38,686 nucleotides of DNA, taken from CAYNGH01 sp964396845 (GTDB lineage Bacteria > Vulcanimicrobiota > JAJTBE01 > CAYNGH01). The translations under genes were made by a program, and so were the position numbers. This document shows, piece by piece, positions 33,414-38,686 of this stretch. The first letter of the stretch is position 1; the number at the start of each line of letters is the position of its first letter. The notes beneath the pieces are model-generated. The model did not search any database, was not told where the DNA came from, and saw nothing but the letters and a program-made list of their open reading frames with translations. The DNA lies in NCBI GenBank assembly GCA_964396845.1, contig CAYNGH010000016.1, positions 1-38,686 on the forward strand, read 5' to 3'.

Positions 33414-34676
33414 ATGACAAGTACTGCAACCCAGTTGATGACCGATGTGAAGGTTGTCAGGAAACAAATTGATGATTATGTCCCGGTAGTGGGGCAGAAG
33501 GTGATTGATGAGCTGAAGGATCTGGCTGGCCGGTTCAAGGATGCCCGGGTGCTTCATGTCAATTCCACTGCATATGGAGGAGGAGTGGCGGAGATTCTCC
33601 ACACTCTGGTTCCCCTGATGAATGATTTGGGGATTGACACCACATGGAAGGTGATATACGGGCAGGATGAGTTTTTCAATGTCACCAAGGCTTTTCACAA
33701 TGCCCTTCAGGGAATGGATCTGGATTTGACCGATGAGATGATTGAGATATACCAGCGCTACAACCAGATGAATGCCAGGGGATTTATTAATGATTATGAC
33801 TTCATATTCATCCACGATCCCCAGCCTGCTTATCTTATCAATCTTGTTGACCGCAAGGATTCCCGGTTCATCAGCCGGATTCATATTGACCTGACCAATG
33901 CCAACGAAAAATACTGGGCCTTTGTCAAGCCCACCCTGGAAGAGTATGATGCCACCATATTCACCATGGAGCAGTATATCAAGAGGGATCTGAACGCAAA
34001 AATGTTTTATATAATGCCTCCCTGCATCGATCCCCTCTCTTCCAAGAATATCCCCATCCCTGTCAACGAAGCCCGGGAGATTGTCCGTAAATCCCAGATC
34101 GATCTCAACAGGCCATGCATGCTCCAGGTGAGCCGTTTTGACCCCTGGAAGGATCCCCTGGGGGTGATTGATGCATACCGGAAGGTAAAAGAAGAATTCC
34201 CGGAGATTCAGCTGGTTCTTCTGGGATCCATGGCCAGTGACGACCCCGAGGGGATTGATTACCTGGAGCTTACAGCAAGGCATGCAGGAGAAGATCGGGA
34301 TATCCTGTTGCTTCATAATCTCAAGGGGTTCGAGAGCCGGGAAGTTAACGCATTCCAGGTGATGGCGGATGTTATTGTTCAAAAATCCCTGCGGGAAGGT
34401 TTCGGACTGGTGGTCACCGAGGCCCTTTGGAAAGGCCGTCCCGTGGTAGGAGCCAATGTGGGCGGAATCCCCATGCAGGTGATTGACGGTCAGACAGGAT
34501 TCCTGGTCAACAGTGTGGACGAGTGTGCCCAGGGTTGCCTGAAGCTTTTGCAGGATCACCAGTTGTCCCACCGGCTGGGCCAGCAGGCGAAGGAGCATGT
34601 CCGGGAAAATTTCCTCACCACCAGGAATATCCGGGACTACCTGACCCTGATGACAAGGCTGTCCGACAAAAACTGA
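33414..34676 (+). CDS. GT4 glycosyltransferase, TreT-like trehalose synthase
   Basis: 420-residue GT-B fold retaining glycosyltransferase. The N-terminal ARVLHVNSTAYGGGVAEIL and DTTWKVIYGQDEFFNVTKAFHNALQG are signatures of the trehalose glycosyltransferring synthase TreT, which joins NDP-glucose and glucose. The C-terminal donor site shows SLREGFGLVVTEALWKGRPVV with the conserved E-x7-E pair. Substrate specificity is inferred, since close relatives can use other acceptors. ATG 33414, with GGAGGGG about five bases upstream, is preferred to ATG 33384. No trehalose uptake or hydrolysis genes lie beside it. A bidirectional terminator separates it from clpC. Confidence 0.88.
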   Translation: MTSTATQLMTDVKVVRKQIDDYVPVVGQKVIDELKDLAGRFKDARVLHVNSTAYGGGVAEILHTLVPLMNDLGIDTTWKVIYGQDEFFNVTKAFHNALQGMDLDLTDEMIEIYQRYNQMNARGFINDYDFIFIHDPQPAYLINLVDRKDSRFISRIHIDLTNANEKYWAFVKPTLEEYDATIFTMEQYIKRDLNAKMFYIMPPCIDPLSSKNIPIPVNEAREIVRKSQIDLNRPCMLQVSRFDPWKDPLGVIDAYRKVKEEFPEIQLVLLGSMASDDPEGIDYLELTARHAGEDRDILLLHNLKGFESREVNAFQVMADVIVQKSLREGFGLVVTEALWKGRPVVGANVGGIPMQVIDGQTGFLVNSVDECAQGCLKLLQDHQLSHRLGQQAKEHVRENFLTTRNIRDYLTLMTRLSDKN

Positions 34677-34691
34677 AAAGGATTCTGATAT

Positions 34692-34730
34692 AAAAAAGGG
34701 CAGGTTTGATACCTGCCCCTTTTGTATTTT
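34692..34730. terminator. bidirectional intrinsic terminator between the TreT-like gene and clpC
   Basis: GGGCAGG (34698-34704) pairs with CCTGCCC (34712-34718) across a seven-base loop, extended by A/T pairs. T-rich tails lie on both sides: CTTTTGTATTTT downstream on plus, and the A-run at 34692-34697 gives T's on minus. It sits 15 bases after the glycosyltransferase stop and just beyond the clpC stop, serving the two convergent genes. Confidence 0.88.
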
Positions 34731-34740
34731 CTACTGATAT

Positions 34741-37371
34741 TTATGCTTTTTTGGGCTGTGTCTTTGGCAAAGGTGCCGGCTCAGATGAATCAGCCTTTCC
34801 CTCGACCTTGGATTTTACGCCGGTATCCTGTTGGGATTTGGAACCTGCCGTGGTTTCCTTTTTCTTCTCATCTTTGTCCCTGGCGGCGTTTTCTTCTTTC
34901 TTCTTTTTAAGATCATCGGGCATCTCTCCGGGCCTGTAGAAGATTAACTTCTCCTCTTCCTCGGGATGCGCATCGATGACCACCGTGTCACCTTCCTTGA
35001 AGGTATTCCGGATAAATTCCTCCGCCAGGGGATCTTCCACCATCCGCTGGATGGATCGGCGAAGGGGTCTTGCTCCGTAAGTGGGATCAAATCCCGACTT
35101 GGCCAAGCGTTCCTTGGCTTCAGGAGTGTATTCCATATGCCGTTCCTGGCCTTCGATTTCATCGTTGACCCTTTTCATCATAAGATCAACAATCTCCCGG
35201 ATCTCATCCTCGGAAAGTCTGGTGAATACGATAAGCTCGTCAAGGCGGTTCAGGAACTCGGGCTTGAACAGCTTCTTGGCCTCGTCGAGGATTTTTTTCT
35301 TCATCCGTTCGTATTTGGTCTTCTCGTCACCTTCATCCTTGACGGTCCTGAAGCCTATCTCCGTGACTCCGCCGATTTCACGAACACCAATATTTGATGT
35401 CATGATGATGAGGGTATTCTTGAAGTCAACTACCCGGCCCTGGGAATCAGTTATGCGACCGTCCTCCAGAACCTGAAGCAGGATGTTGAAGACATCGGGG
35501 TGGGCCTTTTCTATCTCATCCAGAAGAACCACTGAATAAGGCTTCCTGCGGACAACTTCCGTGAGCTGGCCCCCTTCTTCAAAGCCCACATAACCCGGAG
35601 GCGCTCCCACCAGCCGGGATACTGCGAATTTTTCCATATACTCGGACATGTCAATCCGCACCAGGGCGTCTTCGTCATCGAAGAGGAATTCCGCCAGGGC
35701 TTTTGCCAGCTCGGTCTTGCCGACACCGGTGGGGCCGAGGAATATGAAGCTTCCTGTGGGCCTCTTGGGATCCTTCAGACCGGCTCTGGCCCGGCGTATT
35801 GCCCGGGTCACAGTTTCTATGGCTTCATTCTGGCCGATGATCCGTTCGTGGAGTTTTTCCTCCATTTTCAGGAGTTTTTCACTCTCTTCTTCTGCCAGTT
35901 TCTTGACGGGAATCTTGGTCCAGGTGGAAACGATGTGAGCAATATCTTCGTCGGTGACGGAATTCAAGGCCTCGCCACGGTTAGCCTTTTTCTCGTCCCA
36001 TTCCTTCTGGAGTTTTTCCTTTTCCCGGCGGAGTTTTTCTTCTTTTTCCCGCAACTGCACTGCCCGTTCATATTCCTGGGCAGCGATGACTGCATCTTTT
36101 TCCTGACGCACCATTCTCAGCTTAGCTTCCACATCCCGCAATTCCGGCGGAGGCATGGTGGCCTGCAGGCGAACCCGGGATGCGGCTTCATCCATAACAT
36201 CGATGGCCTTGTCGGGAAGGAACCGGTCGGTAATATATCGATCTGCCAGCTTCACCGACAGGGTCAGGGCTTCATCGGTGATGCGGACTTTGTGATGGGC
36301 CTCGTAACGATCCCGGAGTCCCTTGAGGATGTCGATGGCCTGCTCCATGGTGGGCTCTTCCACCATAATTGGCTGAAAACGCCGTTCCAGGGCAGCGTCC
36401 TTTTCGATATACTTGCGGAATTCATCAACAGTGGTAGCGCCGATGCACTGCAATTCACCCCGGGCCAGGGAAGGCTTCAGAATGTTGGAAGCGTCAATGG
36501 CACCTTCGGCAGCGCCGGCACCCACTATGGTATGAAGCTCATCCACAAAGAGAATGATCTCGCCGGCCGCGGCACGGATTTCATCCATCACCCGCTTGAG
36601 CCGTTCTTCAAACTCGCCCCGGTATTTTGTGCCGGCCACAAGACCTGCCAGATCCAGGGACATCACCCGTTTGTCCTTGAGAAGATCCGGGGTTTCCCCG
36701 GTGGCAATCCTCTGGGCCAGACCTTCAACGATGGCAGTCTTGCCCACTCCCGGTTCTCCCAGGAGAGCGGGATTGTTCTTGGTTCGGCGGGAAAGTATCT
36801 GGATGACTCGTTCAATCTCAATATGCCGGCCAATTACCGGGTCCAGTTTGTTTTCTCTGGCCATCTGGGTCAGGTCCCTGCCGTATTGATCCAGGGTAGG
36901 GGTTTTGGTTCTTTCCTTGGGCGGGGTTGGAGATGTTTCCACCCCTAACAGCTTGGTTATCTCGGCACGGATTTTGGAGGGATCCACCCCCAGGTTTGAC
37001 AGAACTCTGGCAGCTACACCCTCGCCTTCTTTTATCAGGCCCAGGAGCAGATGTTCTGTGCCGATGTAATTGTGGGCAAGGTTTCTGGCTTCCTCGAAGG
37101 CCAGTTCGATAACCCGCTTGGCCCTCGGAGTGAATACCATCTCCTGTCCTGTCGGCTTTCCTCCCTTTCCAACGATGGCTTCCACTTCAGAGCGAACCTT
37201 TGGCAAACTGATGCCCAGGTTCTCCAGCACCTTGGCTGCCACTGACTCACCTTCGCTGATTATTCCCAGGAGGAGGTGTTCGGTTCCGATATAGTTGTTG
37301 CCCAACCGCTGGGCTTCTTCTTGAGCAAGAACGATTGCCTTTCGTGCACGCTCGGTAAAAGGTTCCCACAT
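34741..37371 (-). CDS. clpC: ClpC-type AAA+ unfoldase
   Basis: 876-residue Hsp100 ATPase that feeds substrates to the ClpP protease. Two Clp-N repeats (1-145) are followed by AAA1 with Walker A GEPGVGKT (205-212) and Walker B LFVDELH, a coiled middle region with a UVR-like stretch (about 415-460), and AAA2 with Walker A GPTGVGKT (546-553) and VVLLDEIEKAHPD. The D2-small domain is complete. The last 65 or so residues form a Lys/Glu/Ser-rich disordered tail ending QPKKA, longer than usual for ClpC. GGAGGT lies nine bases before ATG 37371. The Firmicutes-type ctsR-mcsA-mcsB neighbours are missing; clpP is not in the window. Confidence 0.96.
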   Translation of the reverse strand: MWEPFTERARKAIVLAQEEAQRLGNNYIGTEHLLLGIISEGESVAAKVLENLGISLPKVRSEVEAIVGKGGKPTGQEMVFTPRAKRVIELAFEEARNLAHNYIGTEHLLLGLIKEGEGVAARVLSNLGVDPSKIRAEITKLLGVETSPTPPKERTKTPTLDQYGRDLTQMARENKLDPVIGRHIEIERVIQILSRRTKNNPALLGEPGVGKTAIVEGLAQRIATGETPDLLKDKRVMSLDLAGLVAGTKYRGEFEERLKRVMDEIRAAAGEIILFVDELHTIVGAGAAEGAIDASNILKPSLARGELQCIGATTVDEFRKYIEKDAALERRFQPIMVEEPTMEQAIDILKGLRDRYEAHHKVRITDEALTLSVKLADRYITDRFLPDKAIDVMDEAASRVRLQATMPPPELRDVEAKLRMVRQEKDAVIAAQEYERAVQLREKEEKLRREKEKLQKEWDEKKANRGEALNSVTDEDIAHIVSTWTKIPVKKLAEEESEKLLKMEEKLHERIIGQNEAIETVTRAIRRARAGLKDPKRPTGSFIFLGPTGVGKTELAKALAEFLFDDEDALVRIDMSEYMEKFAVSRLVGAPPGYVGFEEGGQLTEVVRRKPYSVVLLDEIEKAHPDVFNILLQVLEDGRITDSQGRVVDFKNTLIIMTSNIGVREIGGVTEIGFRTVKDEGDEKTKYERMKKKILDEAKKLFKPEFLNRLDELIVFTRLSEDEIREIVDLMMKRVNDEIEGQERHMEYTPEAKERLAKSGFDPTYGARPLRRSIQRMVEDPLAEEFIRNTFKEGDTVVIDAHPEEEEKLIFYRPGEMPDDLKKKKEENAARDKDEKKKETTAGSKSQQDTGVKSKVEGKADSSEPAPLPKTQPKKA

Positions 37372-37705
37372 ATGGACTAAACCTCCTTGAAGGGTTTGAT
37401 TAAATTAAAACGCCTTAAATGATAATACCCGCAGGGGGGATCAATCTTCAAAGGTAAATTAATGATTACAGGGAGAATATCCTTTAAATCTCCATTTTCC
37501 AATTTTTTTGATTTGACTTCAAAGTTTCCATAATAAAAAATATCCTCCATCGATGTTGCTTTCTCATATGGTTCGGACAAGATCCGAATCGGAGAAACTA
37601 AATGACACCGTATAAAAACAGGAGATCTGTCAGGTAAATTCGAATATTTGCAAAAACATAACATTATCAGCCCGGGGAAGGATATCTCTAAAGAAGGAGC
37701 CATCG
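37372..37705. promoter_or_regulatory. clpC/phosphoesterase divergent upstream region
   Basis: 334 bases, AT-rich, between two divergent genes. TTCGGA (37572-37577) and TCCGAA (37583-37588) form a perfect inverted repeat with a five-base spacer, followed by a third TCGGA half-site, a plausible repressor operator about 200 bases before clpC. A 57-codon minus-strand frame (see separate entry) occupies the clpC-proximal half. I do not see a CtsR-type heptad repeat. The phosphoesterase Shine-Dalgarno AGAAGGAG is at 37691-37698. Confidence 0.4.
37377..37550 (-). CDS. possible small leader protein upstream of clpC, 57 aa
   Basis: Starting at ATG 37550 (MEDIFYYGNFEVKSKK), this frame ends with ...KPFKEV and a TAG stop that lies inside the clpC Shine-Dalgarno region (AAGGAGGTTTAG), the geometry expected for translational coupling. 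The sequence is polar with mixed hydrophobic residues and resembles nothing I know. There is no convincing ribosome site in front of ATG 37550, and a longer version from 37703 is less credible. It may equally be the untranslated leader of clpC. Confidence 0.25.
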   Translation of the reverse strand: MEDIFYYGNFEVKSKKLENGDLKDILPVIINLPLKIDPPCGYYHLRRFNLIKPFKEV

Positions 37706-38161
37706 ATGAAAATTGGAGTTATTTCCGATACCCATGGATACCTGGACAGCAGGGTCGAAGAGATATTTAACGGGGTTGACAGGATTCTTCACGCTGGCGA
37801 TGTCGGCAGGACAGGGGTTCTCCTGGGCCTGGAGGGGATTGCCCCCACCGATGCGGTTTTTGGAAACATGGATAATTCCCCTGTTATGGAGCAGACCCGG
37901 GAAAGGCTGGTGCTGGACATTGACGGTGTCAGGATAGGTCTGGCCCATGGCGGTGGATCCCCCCTGACCATAATCCGGCGACTCCGGGAAATGTTCGAAA
38001 AGGACAATGTGAACATCATTGTCTATGGCCATACTCACAGGCCGGAACAACAGGAGATTGACGGCATCTATTTTTTTAACCCCGGCGATGGACGAAAAAA
38101 TGTCGGCATAATAGAAACCGATGGCAAAGGTGGTTTTTTTGCCCGAATTGAGATTATTTAA
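37706..38161 (+). CDS. YfcE/MJ0936-family metallophosphoesterase
   Basis: 151-residue calcineurin-like phosphodiesterase. Metal ligands are complete: D8-x-H10 (ISDTHG), D32 (HAGDVG), N54 (GNMDN), H81 (AHGG) and H109-x-H111 (GHTHRP). Family members hydrolyse phosphodiesters with Mn2+ or Ni2+; the physiological substrate is generally unknown. ATG 37706 has AGAAGGAG seven bases upstream. The stop codon overlaps that of the convergent mreB gene in a four-base TTAA, so no terminator separates the two. Confidence 0.92.
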   Translation: MKIGVISDTHGYLDSRVEEIFNGVDRILHAGDVGRTGVLLGLEGIAPTDAVFGNMDNSPVMEQTRERLVLDIDGVRIGLAHGGGSPLTIIRRLREMFEKDNVNIIVYGHTHRPEQQEIDGIYFFNPGDGRKNVGIIETDGKGGFFARIEII

Positions 38162-38686
38162 GGATTCCGGGGCGACAGCTGGCTGACTGCCTTGCCGGTG
38201 CCGACTGCCACGCAGGAAATGGGATCATCCGCCACTCGAACCGGCAGACCTACCGCAGAGGATATAACCTTGTCCAGCCCCCGGATCAGTGAGCCTCCTC
38301 CAGTCATGACAACCCCCTGGCTGATGATGTCTGCAGCCAGCTCCGGGGGGGTTTTTTCCAGGACTGATTTGATGGTGGTTATGATGGCGTTGACCGGTTC
38401 TTCCAGGGCTTCTGCCACTTCTTCCGGAGTCACCAGGATTGTCCGGGGCAGACCGTCAATCAACCCCTGGCCCTTTACCTCCACCGGTTGGAGATCCTCT
38501 CGGGGATAGACATTGCCCACCTTTATCTTGATATCCTCAGCGGTTCGTTCACCCACCAACAGGTTGTAATTTTTCCGCATATACCGGATGATGGCATCGT
38601 CCATTTTGTGGCCTGCCACCTTGATGGACTCGGAAACTACGATACCGTTCAAAGAGATAACCGCCACATCTGTTGTACCTCCGCCG
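38158..38686 (-). CDS. mreB: rod shape-determining protein MreB (partial, C-terminal part)
   Basis: The frame is open through the right edge, giving about 175 residues of the C-terminal half; the N-terminus is outside the window. GGTTDVAVISLNGIVVS is the phosphate-2 loop of the actin fold, and IISQGVVMTGGGSLIRGLDKVI is the adenosine motif. VGERTAEDIKIKVGNVYP and RTILVTPEEVAEAL are diagnostic of MreB rather than FtsA or DnaK. MreB filaments direct lateral wall synthesis, so the organism is probably rod-shaped. The C-terminal AVGTGKAVSQL ending is normal. Confidence 0.94.
   Translation of the reverse strand, partial: GGGTTDVAVISLNGIVVSESIKVAGHKMDDAIIRYMRKNYNLLVGERTAEDIKIKVGNVYPREDLQPVEVKGQGLIDGLPRTILVTPEEVAEALEEPVNAIITTIKSVLEKTPPELAADIISQGVVMTGGGSLIRGLDKVISSAVGLPVRVADDPISCVAVGTGKAVSQLSPRNP

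Noticed and set aside
33282..34598. 438-codon minus-strand open frame opposite the TreT-like gene
   Set aside because: Antisense to a gene with clear family motifs, a Shine-Dalgarno and a terminator; no recognisable protein.
35848..36948. 366-codon plus-strand open frame opposite clpC
   Set aside because: Antisense shadow of the conserved clpC ATPase region; composition (Phe, Gly and His rich) is an artefact of codon structure.
1..38686. tRNA, rRNA, CRISPR arrays, insertion sequences, phage or integrase genes
   Set aside because: I looked through all intergenic gaps on both strands and found no T-loop-like motif, repeat-spacer array, transposase or terminal inverted repeats.

Overview
The window is a 38.7 kb chromosomal segment of a free-living bacterium. 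It is densely coded, with about 31 protein genes on both strands, many short operons, gaps mostly under 300 bases, and by eye a base composition near 50% GC. I see no rRNA, tRNA, CRISPR array, insertion sequence, integrase or phage gene, so this reads as ordinary vertical chromosome. The organism cannot be named from sequence alone. Its gene stock is a mosaic: bacterial core genes (leuS, trpS, a clpC with UVR-like region, mreB, ribonuclease Z), families best known from archaea or deep-branching bacteria (archaeal-type cofactor-independent phosphoglycerate mutase, DUF835, TreT-like glycosyltransferase, free-standing pyruvate kinase C-terminal domains), and large Ser/Thr kinase fusions. A poorly cultured, deep-branching phylum is the most natural reading. 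Most genes have strong Shine-Dalgarno sites, and GTG or TTG starts are common.

Layout. 1-928: two minus-strand hypothetical genes, one a membrane protein cut by the window edge. 1093-4317: a plus-strand run with a helical hypothetical protein, dCMP deaminase, two tandem pyruvate-kinase-C-like proteins and a membrane-anchored hypothetical protein. 4388-7007 (minus): a transmembrane Ser/Thr kinase whose extracytoplasmic half is a solute-binding protein, behind a small membrane-anchored Cys-rich protein. 7325-8710: a receiver-PAS-DUF835 regulator. 8718-14802: a DegT-type aminotransferase, ribonuclease Z-like hydrolase, AmgK-like sugar kinase and leucyl-tRNA synthetase. 14925-18272: a divergent pair, a clostripain-family protease and an unrecognised hydrophobic protein, sharing a palindrome-bearing intergenic region and probably leaderless starts. 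18274-21868 (minus): site-2-type protease, tryptophanyl-tRNA synthetase, HEAT-repeat protein and a class-A beta-lactamase-like hydrolase.

22063-25792: a DHH-CBS-CBS-poly(A) polymerase fusion converging on, and overlapping by 101 bases, a PAS histidine kinase. 26033-32703 (plus): archaeal-type phosphoglycerate mutase, an orphan PotC-like permease, a 1215-residue kinase/zinc-ribbon/TPR protein and a solitary DNA methyltransferase. 32765-38686: an IscU/NifU-like scaffold, TreT-like glycosyltransferase, ClpC, a YfcE/MJ0936-type phosphoesterase and the C-terminal part of MreB.

Signalling dominates the accessory content: two Ser/Thr kinases of very different architecture, one histidine kinase, one receiver protein, and no DNA-binding response regulator beside any of them. 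The least explained parts are the clostripain/hydrophobic-protein pair, the solute-binding receptor kinase, and the tandem pyruvate-kinase-C-like proteins.
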